Shown here: positions 1-11,404 of the stretch, one piece after another
Layout of the letters: every line of letters starts with the position of its first letter
Position numbering within the stretch: position 1 is the stretch's first letter
Assembly (NCBI GenBank): GCA_037954325.1
Contig: JBBMNZ010000007.1
Span: 10,294,501 to 10,358,500, forward strand
Length of the DNA stretch: 64,000 bases
Direction: 5' to 3'
DNA from: Fistularia commersonii
Taxonomy: Eukaryota > Chordata > Actinopteri > Syngnathiformes > Fistulariidae
The notes under the pieces: model-generated
Database searches by the model: none
What the model saw: only the letters and a program-made list of their open reading frames with translations
What the model was told of the DNA's origin: nothing
Made by a program: the position numbers and the translations under genes

Positions 1-476
1 TAAAGGTCGCACTTGTCTATAAGCTGCAAGTGTTTTTGTTGTGACATGAATTTACACAGAAACTTTTTTTTTTTACTTTTAATTAAATACATACCGATAA
101 CATCCACAAATAGGTATTGGAAATGCTTTTTTTTTTTCTGAACAGTGCCTGTAACATGGCCGATGAAAAAGATTAGTAATAAATAACAAAAGGAAAGGTT
201 CATCCGTTTTCTCTCCCCGCTTTATCCTACTCCAGCTGATCGCTATCTTCGTCTTCCTCCCGCGCAATAAAACCATTAAAGTTGTCTTCAGTGTCGGAAT
301 TGAGCAGCCTCGGAATTTCATTGTGATTTCATTGGTCCAATGTGACGAAGCTAAATGTTTTGGTGTCATGAAGCTCATTAGCCCCAAAAAATCCGTAATT
401 CAGCCGCATCATTGTTTAAGGTGCAGCGTTCAAAGCGCGTGAAAAAAGTAGTTGCTTGTAGTCCGGAAATTATGGT
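1..476 (-). mobile_element. pogo-like DNA transposon remnant, copy A (truncated by window start)
   Basis: The end at 461-476 carries the inverted terminal motif that reads CCATAATTTCCGGACTA on the minus strand. The opposite subterminal motif (TATAAGCTGC) lies at 1-32, so the left terminus is probably outside the window. The interior aligns by eye with copy B at 38952-39415, for example the shared stretch near GTCACATTGGACCAATGAAAT and a GTTCAGAAAAAAA segment. A minus-strand stretch at about 225-300 would read as an acidic tail in one frame, but frames are broken. I infer a non-autonomous or decayed pogo/Tigger-superfamily copy. No usable transposase remains. Confidence 0.5.
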
Positions 477-514
477 AGTTTGATAAAGTTCCCTAGGTTC
501 GCCCTTGTCCTCAC

Positions 515-600
515 AAAACATACAGGAGGTTCACCGGAGACCCTAAATTGTCCAGACATGTGATTGAGAGGTTATATGTCTCTATTGTATTTCCTCTTCT
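515..600 (+). repeat. DRT repeat fragment (tail region)
   Basis: This fragment contains the phrase GAGACCCTAAATTGTCCAGA followed by a tail module reading GAGAGGTTATATGTCTCTAT, the same order as in fuller DRT copies at 59.5 and 62.1 kb. The Rex3 element begins shortly downstream. Confidence 0.55.
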
Positions 601-900
601 ACAATTATGACTCCACGAGTAGATTGACTGTATGAGCCTGCCAGTGGCTTCGGGGTTAACAATTCAGCATTCAGCAATTCCACATCACACCAAGATCATC
701 CCGGAGTTGGATCATCGCTGCAGCCACCGAAGCGATCCTTTTCAATCGCCTTTTCCATCCTTCGCTCACTCGCGAACAAGACCCTGAGATACTTGAACTC
801 CTCCTCTTGGGGGCAGGACCTCTTTCCCGACCCGGAGTGGCTATTCCACCCACTTCCACATTGTCTCAGATTTGGAGGTGCTGATCCTCATCCCGGCTGC

Positions 901-1528
901 TTAACACTCTCCTGTGACCTGTTCCAGTGAGTGCTGGAGATCATGGCCTGATGAAGCTAATAGAACCACATCATCTGTAAAAAGTAGAGACTCGATTCCA
1001 AGGCCACCATACCGGATCCCCTTGCAGCACTTAGAAATTCTGCCCATAAAAGTTATGAACAGAATCGGTGACAAAGGGCAGTCCAACTCTCACTGGAAGC
1101 GGGTCCAACTTACAACCAGAAATGTGGAATAAGCTCTGATACCGATCATACAGGGACCCAACAGTCCGTATGATGGGGTTCGGTACCCCATACAACTGGA
1201 GCACCCTCCACAGGATTGCCAGCAGGACACGGTCAAAAGCCTTCTCCAGGTCCACAAAACACATGTAGACTGGTTGGGCAAACTCCCATGCACCCTGGAG
1301 GACCCTGCCGAGGGTATAGCGCTTGTCGACTGTTCCACGGCCAGTGTGAAAACCACAGTAGTCCTCTTGGATCCAAGGTTCAACAACCTGGTGGAGCCTG
1401 TTCTCCGGTACAGCTGAATAGACCTTACCAAGGGGGCTGAGGAGTGTGATCCCCCGGTAGTTCCCGGTCTGCCAGTCCAGCGGCACTGTCCCCGACATCC
1501 ACGCAATGCGGCAGAGGCGTGTCAGCAA
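901..1528 (-). pseudogene. Rex3 reverse transcriptase fragment
   Basis: Two overlapping minus-strand frames carry the RT core. The frame covering 1031-1528 (165 residues) shows NYRGITLL at residues 23-30, the fingers motif GFHTGRGTVD near 59-68, and palm motif A as FVDLEKAFDRV with the catalytic Asp at residue 93. A frameshift near 1086 moves the rest into the frame covering 901-1086. That frame holds CPLSPILF (motif B region) and motif C as FTDD at residues 36-39, where most relatives have FADD. All the usual metal-binding Asp residues are present but cannot be translated as one protein. The product, if it were intact, would perform target-primed reverse transcription of the element's own RNA. 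Confidence 0.85.
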
Positions 1529-1882
1529 GGTCAGCCCTTGAGGGACCCAGAGCGGACCTCATCCATCCTTGAGGCAATGCTGCTGAAGAGCTTTTTGTGA
1601 GCTTCAGCAACTTCAGTGCCAGAAATAGGCATGTCTGCTCCGGAGTCCCCCAGCTCTGCTTCCTCATTGGAGGGCCTTTCACTGGGGTTGAAGAGGTCTC
1701 AGAAGGGGTCTCAGAAGTATTCGAAAGTATTCCTTGTAGTTCTGCCGGAGGTGGGAGTTGAAACTCCTTCTGACAGGGGACTCTGCCAGACGTTCCCAGT
1801 AGACCCTTACGTTATGTATGGCCTGCCAGGTCTGACTGGCATCCTCCCCCAGCATCGGAGCCAGGTTACCACCGGGTAGTGA

Positions 1883-2460
1883 TCAGTCGGCAGCTCCTTC
1901 CCTTTCTTCTCCCGAGTGACGAGCACAGAAGTCCAAAAACAAAACACAGCTCGGGTTCAGATCAGGACGGCCGTTCCTCCCAATCACCTTCCAAGTCACA
2001 CTATTGTTGCCCACGTGAGTATTGAAATCTCCCAGTAGAACAAGGGGGTCCCTGGTAGAAGCGATCTCTAGCAGCCCCTCTGGGGACCCCAATAAGGGTG
2101 GGTGAACTGTTGTTGGGTCGATAGCCGCAAACAACAGTCAGAACCTGTCCCCCCACATGAATGCAGAGATAGGCTACCCACTCGTCCACCGGGTTGAGCC
2201 CCAATGCTGAGACGGGGGTGTATCAATATGCCAACACCTGCCTGGTGCCTCTCACCGGGGGCAACTCCAGAATACAAAAAGAGTCCAGACCCTCTTTAGA
2301 GGCCTGTAGCCAGACCCCATGCTGTGCGTCGAGTTGAATCTGACTATATCTAGTGGGAGTCTCTCAGCCTCATGTACCAGCTCGGCTCCTTCCCTGCCAG
2401 AGAGGTGACATTCCATGTTCCAAAACCCAGCTTTTGCAGCTGAGGACTGGGCCGTCAAGG
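1883..2460 (-). pseudogene. Rex3 APE-like endonuclease fragment
   Basis: Three minus-strand frames overlap and shift into one another. The upstream part has DIVRFNSTHS, the degenerate counterpart of the first conserved block of APE-type endonucleases. The middle part has VAPGERHQAGVGILI. The frame covering 1883-2134 has GDFNTHVGN at residues 35-43, the conserved GDFN block with its catalytic residues, followed by IGRNGRPDLNPS. The region after LDFCARHS, which should include the final SDH block, is deleted and joined to linker sequence. The family nicks genomic DNA to start insertion; this copy cannot. Confidence 0.82.
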
Positions 2461-2644
2461 TTCCCCGCTCTGGCCACCACCTGACTCACACTGCACCTGA
2501 CACCTTTGGCCCCTCCTGTGGTCTGTGAGCTGAGGAGAAGAGGGACCCATGCTGTTCCTTCGGGCCATTCCCTGCTGAGCCCCATGGGTGAAGGCCCGGC
2601 CACGAGGCACTCGCAACTGTGGCTTAAAATATGACAGATGTTGG

Positions 2645-3555
2645 CACAGCAGCTGGTATTAAGCTACTATTTAATGAGAAATTAATAATTAAGTAAATAT
2701 TGTTTCAAAGCTTTCATGAGCTCGCTGCAAAAGGGCTTAAATTCCAAGGTGAAGACTTGAAAGTGTGAATATGGGTGTGATTTTAATCGTTGATAAAGAT
2801 CCATCCTAAACTCTACACACCGGATCTTTTCAGCAGAGGAAAGTGTAAAAAAAAGAAGAAAAAAAAAAAAATCAATCGCCGCTCTTCATCCCTTTGCAAT
2901 ATCTTGCTGTTAGTGTTTATGCGGTTCATTAAAAGAACATCTGCCGGAGCAGCGTGGTCTTGATGGATCTCTGATGGGCATCGGACGTGCCGCATCAGAA
3001 AGGCGACGTGAACCCAAAGCAATCAATCTGGACGACCGGTTTCCGCTGATGGGAGGCAGAGTGGAAAGACGGCAAAGTCGCACCGTGTCATAAAAACTGC
3101 AGAAATGTTGAAAACGCCGGCACAGGAGTGTCGACGAGGACGTGACCGGTTTGCGCTGTGATTCGTCTGTTTCTTGTTTTTTTTTTTAGAGAAACCAAAT
3201 CACTGGAACGTTCCGGAAACGCGATTGCACTCTCTTGGGGGAATTATGTGCTTTGTCATCCGGAGCTATGAAGAACTTGTTCGAGGGCCCCGACTGCGCT
3301 GGAACTGGAAGCTTGTGAAGCTTTGCTGGTAAACGAAAATGGGAGGCGGGAGGGGCAACAAGGCAAATAGTCAAACAAAGAAAAAAAAACAGAAATACCA
3401 GCCTTAGAGGATGAATTTGGGAGCGACTGTGGAAGTAGGTAAAGAGTACTGGACCGAAAACAGGTAGCTTGACAGGGACTTATCAATTGTTCTACATCCT
3501 TCTGGGGAATTTGCCCTTGCTCCCGTGGCTGCTAGAACAAGGATGAAAGTTCTTT
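2645..3555. other. no recognisable gene or repeat family
   Basis: I see only short A-rich and T-rich runs (2845-2870, 3176-3188). Several open frames of 60-80 codons cross it, but none resembles a known domain. Confidence 0.5.
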
Positions 3556-3559
3556 CTGG

Positions 3560-3946
3560 CTGCGACACATTTCGTACTTTTGCGAAAAAACTCAGACGCA
3601 GAACTTCTCTTGAAAGCCCTCCCTGACCCGGCCCACTGCAGAGCACATCAGATGCAGTGAAATTGAGGAAATAGCTCCAATGAGGCCAACCAAACCAACG
3701 GGAGCCACTGTGTTGTGCCCATTGACGCTTCGGCATGCAGAAGGAGTAGGGGATGGAACTGCCAACTTTCCGATAGGCGGAGTGCAATAGAGCTACCCTG
3801 AACATACTCCACTGGAGGTGGCAAGAACTTGAATTTCCCTCTGGACTAAACATTTCATACTTCATGTTAAACTCAGGCGCACAATTCCTGGGAAGTCCTT
3901 AAACGCGCCGTCCACTGCAGCGCATGTGGACAATGCAGACAATGCG
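3560..3946. repeat. two diverged direct copies of a ~100-bp segment
   Basis: The segment at about 3560-3665 (ACATTTCGTACTT, then ACTCAGACGCAG, then CCCACTGCAGAGCACAT) corresponds in order to 3845-3946 (ACATTTCATACTT, ACTCAGGCGCA, TCCACTGCAGCGCATGT). The two are about 281 bp apart. Identity is moderate and interrupted by indels. The segment may belong to a dispersed element that I cannot name. The 153-codon minus-strand frame that overlaps it shows no known domain. Confidence 0.4.
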
Positions 3947-3949
3947 GCG

Positions 3950-6905
3950 ATAGAACAGTGACGAAGTGTGAAGACGGCCTGGTTGGTGTTTGTTCCTTGG
4001 TGGCCCATATGAGGGTTGAGCTGTCGCAGCAAGGTGGACAGCGATTACCAGCGTGGGATTACCTTCGACCGACTACTTCTCGTCTGTAAACGCCGTTTGG
4101 CCTTTGCCAATTTGTCGAAGGTACTGCCAACTTTTGCGAAAGACGCTCTCCTCTGGGCACAAAGTTTGGCCATCTCCTTCCAAGAACTGATAGCTAATAA
4201 TGTATCTTCATACGCCTTACTAAATGTGCTGCATAAATTTTCACACCTACGTTTATCCTCAAAATAATCATCCTGCAAACCAAAGTAGGAATTTCTGACC
4301 AATCACACGATAGTTCTCAGACACCACAGGAGAGGCAAGTTCTACTCAGATGATGTGTTGAGAACGTGACACGAGAACAGAATGACGATAATGAAGTTCT
4401 CGCGTCTTGCAGGGTCTGTAGAGGCCTTTAGAACAATTAGAATGTGACGGCGCGGCAAACAAAGACAGATGGACGGAGGAAGTGGCCGCAACAGGAGACT
4501 TTACCGGAAAACCGAAAAGTCCTAATGCAGGAGTCTGGACAAAATGTAGAGAATACTAAAGAGCGCCCAACTCAGGAGCCGGCGTAAAGATCAGACAGAA
4601 TCATGCGGAAGTGGGATGGAAGGGGGTGGATCTGATGGATAAAGAGGCCGACAGCTAGATTCCCTCAACTCCAACAGGACAAAGGGAATTTTACCTTAGA
4701 TTTATTTCATCAGCTTTGATACCCGACCTTCTTCTTCTCTACTCTTATTCATCAAAGTACATCATTGGAGTCGAGGGCCAACGAAAGTGACATGCTTTGT
4801 TTGGCGAGAGAGCGAGGGAGAGAGGGAAGAATGCTATTTGAAAAAAGTGGCCATCCTTTAAAATGGCACTCAAACCTTCCGCACTTTTGAATATATTTGA
4901 ACAAAAACCCTGTTTCGAATTTAATCTCCTGCTCATTTTCCCCCCCGAGCTCCTTAATCCTGATGGTTTTTCTGTCAAGAACACACATCTGCCTTGTGAC
5001 ACCGAAGGTTAATCAGAGATCTCCCTTTTGCGCCATGTTTACATAATCCTGCCCCATAAAAAAAAGCAAAGGGGGCCTTTGCTTGAACCCCGCGTTAGAT
5101 AACGGGCGCTTGGGATTCAAGCGCACTCTTTGTCGGCAAACCTAACAAACGGCTGCAGTTCACAAGTCTTTTAAACGCGCTAGCTCTATCTGAATTGATG
5201 TTAAATGAAGAGTTGGCCTCTTGTAGTCCTTTTTGTCCAAAGATGCTGCAAGAGGTCGGTCTCTGCTGGCTCTTTTCTGGATTTCAATCTCCTAAAAAAG
5301 GCACCATTATTCTCTCAGTCTTGCTGTAGTCTTGATCGATTTAAATGAACAAATCAAAAACTATACTGCATTCCCATTGGGTTGATAGATGCATGTATAA
5401 GAACTGGGCAACGAAATGTAGTTTAGCATCTTACCAGAGGTGCAAAAAGTAGCAGGTGCAGCTATGATAAATAATTTAACACTTTGGACACGGTATATTA
5501 TGTCAACAATTTTTGCACAAGTAAGGCACTATAAATGTTTTATACAGATGTACATGTGCATTAAATATAGTAAACAAAAAACTACCCAACCCAAATTTGG
5601 CTCTTGGAACTCCTGCTACCGAGAAGCCTTTAAGTTTTGCATTCGCCCCGGGCAGTAAGCGACCACGGAAGGGACCTGTGTGACGCTGCAACGTGCACCT
5701 CAAGTGCCACACTCGTGAACAAACCCCTGCAAAGGAGGGAAGGACGACACGGACGACATGGAGATCGAGGATGCCACAGCATCATATTCTGTATCATGGG
5801 AATCATAACCACTATGATTATCTTTAAACTTGTTTTGGCCAAAATGTTGACGCTCCTCTGTGAGCCCAGGAAATTCCGCCGTGGGTTGCAGGCTTGGACC
5901 TCTTTGTCACTCCCTTTCTCACTGGTTCTTTCTATTTTGTCGCAAGAAAACAGTTGATCAGTGGCCAAAAAAGTTTGCACAGGTGGTGTATCTGGCTTTT
6001 GAGCGCCACCAAACACCTACGTCATATGAGTTCCCATGGAATCGTAAAAAAACCCTGCCTTGTAATAGAAGCTTGAAGTGTTCTAGAAATGGAAGTGCAC
6101 GGTTCCAAGTTCCTATGCTGTCTGAACGCACGAAGAAACAGTTTCCTTCCTCTATAGGTTCAAAGAACAGCAAAAAGTTCCTGCAGTGGGAAAGCAGGAG
6201 TGATACTGAATTTAAACTGGATTTGAAGTTGACAGCCTGTGGAATGGCGCTTTCCTTGTTGCATGGCGTGGTCTGCGTTTTCAATCGAAAGGTCTTGTCG
6301 TTGCTAAAGAGCCAAAACTCATTACAAGATGAATGTATAAAATCTGGACTGTCACCATAGTAACAATCACACATCACACGCAGGGTGCGGAAATATGAAG
6401 TTGAAATAGAAAATAATTCATTGATACCGAAGGAAAAGTCATGACAGTGGAGCAATAAGGGGCGATTTAACCAACTGAATGCTCAATACACTAATGAAAG
6501 ATGGAAAGATATGATAAGTTGTTATTGATGTGGTCGGAGCCGTGAGATGTTAACTGTCAGAAGATCTTATGGTCCAAAGATTTAAAGCGATGGTCCGGCG
6601 GCTCATATTGGGCAAGGGAATGTCAAGGGAGGAGGAGGCACATGGAGTCTTTAATAAGGACTTGCGCTCTGCGGAGCCTGAAATGTCTTTCAGGGAGGTT
6701 GCGGGTTTGGCTGATGACACTCCGGTGACCTCCTGGAGGCCCCTCTGAGGCTGGTACTTGCTTTTTATTTTGGTTTTGTGTGAAGTTCAAGGTTAATAAA
6801 GTTGATTATAAACTACCCTTCTTTTGCATCTTTAAATGTAGTACATGTTTGGGGTTTGCAACTTGTCCTTAATGCCCCAAGATATTAGGGGTGTATCTAC
6901 TTATT
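3950..6905. other. long stretch with no supported gene
   Basis: Nothing here matches a recognised coding domain or a repeat family that I can name. There is a GA-rich run at about 4800-4830. Open frames of up to 166 codons at 5860-6455, on both strands, have unconserved-looking composition and no motif. The sequence around 6760-6815 ends in AATAAAGTTGATTA, which resembles the 3' tail of L2-type LINEs, but no body precedes it. Confidence 0.45.
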
Positions 6906-6911
6906 GGATTC

Positions 6912-7368
6912 ATTTGTCAGTGTAGCAGCACTTGCTGCTCCCTTCAGGACCACCACAGTGAATCATCTGCCTCCATCTAACCCTCTCCTCTGCATCCTTT
7001 TGTCTCACACCAGCTAACTTCATGTCCTCCTTGCCTCTATCCATACATCTCCTCTTTGGCCTTCCTGTAGCCCTCTTTCCTGTCAGTTCCAACCTCAGCA
7101 TCCCTTTTACCCGGATCTTCACCAACCCCCTCCGTCCACGTCCGAGCTATCTCAGTCTGACTTTATCTCCTCTCCATCCTCTTCACTCCCAAAGATACCC
7201 TCAACATCTTCATCTCTGCTACCTCCTGTCTTTTCTCCAGTGTCTCTAAATCACATGGCTGTTCTCACCACTGTCTTCTCCCCCTTTCCTTTCATTCTTT
7301 CTTCTATCACTACTGACACATTTCTTCACCTTTTCTCCACTCTCTCCATTGCTCTGGGCTGTTGACTG
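6912..7368 (-). mobile_element. RTE-clade LINE, 3' fragment (copy 1)
   Basis: On the minus strand the order is: the connector with QSNGESGEKVKKC (7320-7365), a block reading ETLEKRQEVAEMKMLRVSLG (about 7190-7250), then LELTGKRATGRPKRRCMD, EDMKLAGVRQKDAEERVRW and the final HCGGPEG (6930-7090). These are consecutive C-terminal landmarks of the same LINE family as the copy at 40.1 kb, with deletions between them. The RT is absent. LINEs are usually 5'-truncated in this way. Confidence 0.8.
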
Positions 7369-7500
7369 GACGTACTTCAGAGACATACAACTATTCACCC
7401 TCCCATGCGCATAATTTGGCAGTTTAGTCTCCTGCCTGTTTTTGGACTGTAGGGGGAAACCAGGGACCTTCTCGCTGTGAGACGGAAGCGCTGAAGGCCT
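7366..7500 (-). repeat. DRT repeat fragment, abutting RTE copy 1
   Basis: On the plus strand this reads as the complement of the DRT tail: GAGACATACAACTATTCACC, then CTGTTTTTGGACTGTAGGGG and CGCTGTGAGACGGAAGCGCT. The order is tail, P-flanking phrase, head, so the repeat lies in the minus orientation. Confidence 0.6.
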
Positions 7501-7504
7501 ATCG

Positions 7505-8445
7505 TCGGAACACTGTTTTTCCATCAAATCTTAATCGTAAAGGTCATTCGCTAATTGAACGCCCTCGTCTCTCTTTCCCTCTCTCTTATTTCCCGGTGTT
7601 CGTCAGGCTTGTGTAATTCGCGTCTCTGTTTTCTATTCCGCGGGTTTACAGAAGTCAAGATGGTGGCGAGATGCTGAGCGTTGTTTGCAAGGTCTCATTA
7701 AGCACTTCTTTTTCTCTCCGCATTCCCTTGGTTGGAGTGCGGTTGCCGCCCCGCCCCACTCCAAGTCCTGACACTCCATTCAAAGGCCTTTTTTAAAAAA
7801 AAAAAAAAGAAGAAAAAAATACTCGACTGTAACTTTGCGCCCATGTATGTATGGTAAGCATTTAACCTCCGAGGCACCAGATCTGAAAATTCTCTGTCGT
7901 ACAAACTACTCGTCGTGCTTTTATCGCACCATCAAGGATTATTATTATCATTACTGAATACTAATTTCAACTTTATTTTGTTATTCGTGTGACCCATTTG
8001 ATCGTTCCTGTTTAGCGTTGCCTACCCGAGCCACACACACCCACACACACCTTTCCGTTGTCGTCCTTTTTCAATTACTTCCCGATGCATTAATCCCCGG
8101 ATTCATTTATGTGATACGGTATTTTCCACGGCAGAGCGGGGGGTTCGGCGGACAGGTGAGGCCTGACCGGGTTTATCGAGCGGAAGCAAATTTTATGGGA
8201 TTGCACAAAAAAAAAAAAAAAAAAAAAGGAAAAAACAACAACCGGAACACAAAACTCTGGCCATTTTTAATCAATGAAAATAATTTGTTTTGGTAATTAC
8301 TTTTTCTGTGCATCCAAACAGTTGACCTTTACGAGACGCAGAAAAAGTGTTTTTTCGTGTAAAAGAATGGCATGACATTAATTACAGGACGCCGGGTTTA
8401 GGTTCATCGCCGGAAACAACTGCTTTCACGACAGTGCTTCAAGGA
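7505..8445. other. no gene seen; short A and CA runs
   Basis: It contains A-rich runs at about 7795-7820 and 8206-8227 and a short CA-rich stretch near 8033-8050. I recognise no coding region or element. Confidence 0.45.
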
Positions 8446-8632
8446 CATCCATCCATCCATCCATCCGTCCGTCCATTTATTCATTTTCTACTACCTATGC
8501 TGTATGGTGTTGTGCTTCAAACACCTTCTAGTTGCAAAGACACTTGTAGTAGACAGGAGGAGCTAGGAATCGAAGCACCAACCTTGCTTGCTCAGGGATG
8601 AAGTCCTGTGCAGTCACTCCATCACACTTAGC
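8446..8632 (-). repeat. DRT repeat fragment with CATC run
   Basis: It starts with repeated CATC/CGTC units (8447-8475) and CATTTTCTACTACCTATGCT, which is the complement of the DRT end. It then runs to GAGGAGCTAGGAATCGAAGC and CCATCACAC, the complement of the head region. The middle is deleted. Confidence 0.5.
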
Positions 8633-8639
8633 TTAAATC

Positions 8640-9065
8640 CTGGGAATCTGAATCACTAGCCATTTAGCATCTTCCTACACCTTTGTGCACTTCTGCTTTC
8701 CCGCCATTCACCACACCCACTTCACATTTACGACCAGTCGCAAGACCGTTGCGTAGTAGATGTTGCAAGAAGAAGCTGATGTGCACGCAGGCTAACCTGA
8801 GGCCTTGAGTGACTCGTCTGATGTCCATATGAAAATGGCGGCCCTCCGTCCCTTTCCCCGCGGGACGCTCGGACTGGTTTACCTAGAACAAGATATTTCC
8901 ATATCTGAGGGCCGGAGAGGGAAAAGCGCATCCTGTGAAGCTAACTCCCTTTGGAAGGGAAATGTAGAAAACTCTGTTTTGGTTCCTTGATGTTCCTCAG
9001 CCCAGATATCTGCTCTGCAGGCGCTGGTTTGCTTCCAGCTGCTGACAAGGTTCGCTCTGTGAGGT
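8640..9065. other. no recognisable feature
   Basis: I see no domain, repeat family or notable low-complexity sequence here. Confidence 0.4.
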
Positions 9066-9560
9066 TCTTTCCATGATCTCTTGCCTGTTTGTGTTATTTT
9101 ATTCTGCCTGGTTTTTCTCTGTGTGGTTCTCCAGGTTCTCCATGGTCTCTTACCTAGGTTCTCCTAATTGTGTTCTCTTAATGTTCTCCACCTGGTTACT
9201 CTGGGTTCTCCTATCCAGGGTTTTCCGGCCTGCGTTCTCTCCAGCGCGGGTTCCCTGTTTGTGATTCTCCAGGTTCTCTTGCAAGGGTTCCCTCCCTGAT
9301 CTTCTGCCAGCGTCCTCTCCATGTTCTCCCGCCGGGGTTTCCACTGTGTGGTTCTCCACGTTCTCCTTCGTGTGTTCTCATCATGTTCTTCTATCTGGGC
9401 TCTCTATCTTCTTGCCTCTATCCAAAAACAGAAGGTTCACCAAAGATTCAAAATAGTCCACAGGAGTGAATGAGAAAGTGAACCGTTAGATGTTTCCAAA
9501 TGCGGTGCTTGTGATTGACAGGCAATCCTTCCGCTTTAAGCCCTGCCTCCCGGCCGAGCG
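9066..9560 (+). repeat. DRT repeat with expanded P module (minisatellite)
   Basis: From about 9066 to 9415 there is a chain of imperfect units built on GTTCTCC followed by TGGGTTCTC-like text, roughly 20-26 bp each, more than a dozen in total. After it come the usual DRT phrases: CCAAAAACAG (9423-9432), AGTGAATGAGAAAGTGAACC (about 9465-9485) and GTGATTGACAGGCAAT with GCCCTGCCTCCC. The array therefore sits exactly where a normal copy has a single P module. Confidence 0.65.
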
Positions 9561-11240
9561 GCAAACAAGAAGCATTAAGTTTTGAAAGTGAAGAAGAAAT
9601 ATTTGTCTTTCCCGAAGCACGAGACGGGCTTCGCAGCGTCGTTTCACCGCCGACCACATCACCGCTCAGGGCGAACAAAGCACCGAGGATCGCTGTGATG
9701 GATGGATGTTGGAAACACCGGGCAGGGACAGGTGACCTTTACGGGCATTGTGAGATATTTTGGGACGCTCCGCCGGTTGCCTTGGTTCCCCCCATTAAGG
9801 GCTCCATTCAGGACCTCTCCGACGAAGAGGACGGCTCATTACCTCTCAGAGGCTGTTTGTGATTCCGGCCAGCAACCTTGCACTCCCCAAAGAGATGGGC
9901 CGCTATGATGAAAATTATTTTTAATTTAGAAATGATCCTGTTTTTTTTTTTTTTTTAATTCAATTTCAAAGATGCTTTTCGCAGACCGCTGCCAGTGTTT
10001 TTTTTTTTTTTTTTTTTTCTAACATTCGGGCTATTTTTGACTGCTCATTTGGGACCGGATTCGTGCAGGATTTGTGTTTTTGTATTCCACCGGTGCCGTT
10101 TTGATTTCACTGAGCCTAATAAGTTTAATCTGAGATGATTTCTCAAGAGTTCTGAAGAGGCTGGTCGTAATGCACCGACGGGGCGCCGACGGAAACCCTT
10201 GGCCTGATTAAGTCAGCGGAGACAGGCATCGTGAAAAGCCGTTCCTTCAATCTCATTGGTCAGAAAACTTGCAACGTTTAGGCGACTTCTTGGCAAGGCG
10301 AGAAGTTACACATTAATAACTGCGATACAACTTGACTGACGATTCCAGACCCCGAATCTAAGCTATCGATCCGCGGCTACGAGGCTCCTGTGTCCCTTGT
10401 CAGAGTTTTTCCAATGAAGGTTGGGCGATGCAAGCATTGCAAACCTTGACTCCTCAAGTCCCTCCGCCGGCTACTCTTTTTTTTCTCATTTCTCCGGCCA
10501 ACCGGCTCGAAGGAGACACAAAAATTACAATTGGTAGTACGAAAAGTCGTTGCTGTGGATACAGCGCTGCCGTGTAGATGTGGTGTTGTAAATCAAGCGT
10601 TGCGCGGCAGCAAGCTGTGAGCGGTCGGGAGAAGGTTCAGCCGAAGTCGTCTGCGAATCCTGGCTGCAAAGTGAGCCGAAGGGTAAATGGTTTCCCGTCG
10701 CGGCGGAAGCTTCCGAGCGCCGGTGCCGAGGAACTTTGCTCGTTTTGGATTTTAGGCGGGACAAATCGATCGGGCATGGATCTGCCAGCGGAATCGGGGG
10801 GTAACAAAAGCAACGTTGCTCCGTCCCTAAACGTGTCAGCAGGGAGCCGGAGCTTTCATCTCGGATGCTCTAGCCGATGCCACAGGGGAAGGATGGGGTC
10901 GATTTACATCGTCAGGCAGCGACTTTTCCAACCTGAAGACGACTTGGAGATAATATCCAAATAAGATTCTTTGCCTCTTTTTGAAGAAAAAAAAAAAAAT
11001 ATATTAGCGTTTAATTCCGGTTTCCATGAATATCAGTGACATTAGAGCGGTCATCCTTGGAACCGAACATTCCTGGTTCCTCCTAGCCTGTCAAAGTGTT
11101 GTTGAACAAGACGCCGTGCCCCGAACTGCTCTCCTAACCTCTGCTCGTGGTGCATCCATGATGGGCTAAATGCAGAAGTCAAATTTTGCCGATGTCTAGC
11201 CAGCTATGCTAACGTGGCCGGGGTAATGATACCTGTCTCC
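9561..11240. other. no supported gene; T-rich runs
   Basis: Long T runs occur at about 9941-9957 and 9999-10018, and an A run at about 10985-11000. The open frame of 128 codons on the plus strand (10578-10964) has no domain that I recognise and overlaps another frame on the minus strand. Confidence 0.45.
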
Positions 11241-11400
11241 CGCAGTCCAAGAGGTTGACTGAAAGTGAATGGGTTAGTGAACAGTTGGATGGTGTGTGAA
11301 CAAGATGCTGGACGTCCTTATATGGCAGGAAAATGAAAGGGTGAATTGTCGTATGTCTGCGTATGTGTCACTTACACAGTGAAAGAATGTTAGATTATAA
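11241..11400 (+). repeat. DRT repeat fragment (tail)
   Basis: It contains AGTCCAAGAG, then GAAAGTGAATGGGTTAGTGAA and GGGTGAATTGTCGTATGTCT, two or three decayed T modules in plus orientation. Confidence 0.5.
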
Positions 11401-11404
11401 TCTA

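Larger units (their letters stand above)
640..2640 (-). mobile_element. Rex3-type LINE (RTE clade), internally deleted copy
   Basis: Reading the minus strand from 2640 down, there is an APE-type endonuclease region, a linker, a reverse transcriptase and the start of the C-terminal region. The sequences diagnostic for fish Rex3 are visible: LDWQTG before the RT, NYRGITLL, FVDLEKAFDRV, and CPLSPILFITFM, which sits on the GGTGACAAAGGGCAG site. The copy is dead. It is split across several frames. Deletions remove the stretch between the endonuclease end (near 1900) and the linker, and about 15 residues between WQTG and NYRG. Most of the region after the RT is also lost. Fish Rex3 copies are often 5'-truncated; this one keeps most of the endonuclease. 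The 3' boundary near 640-670 is uncertain. Confidence 0.88.

Noticed and set aside
3404..3865. 153-codon minus-strand open frame
   Set aside because: It has no recognisable domain, lies over an internally duplicated segment, and opposing frames also stay open.
6760..6815. AATAAAGTTGATTA as a LINE or gene 3' end
   Set aside because: There is no LINE body or coding sequence upstream, and a single polyadenylation-like signal is expected by chance.
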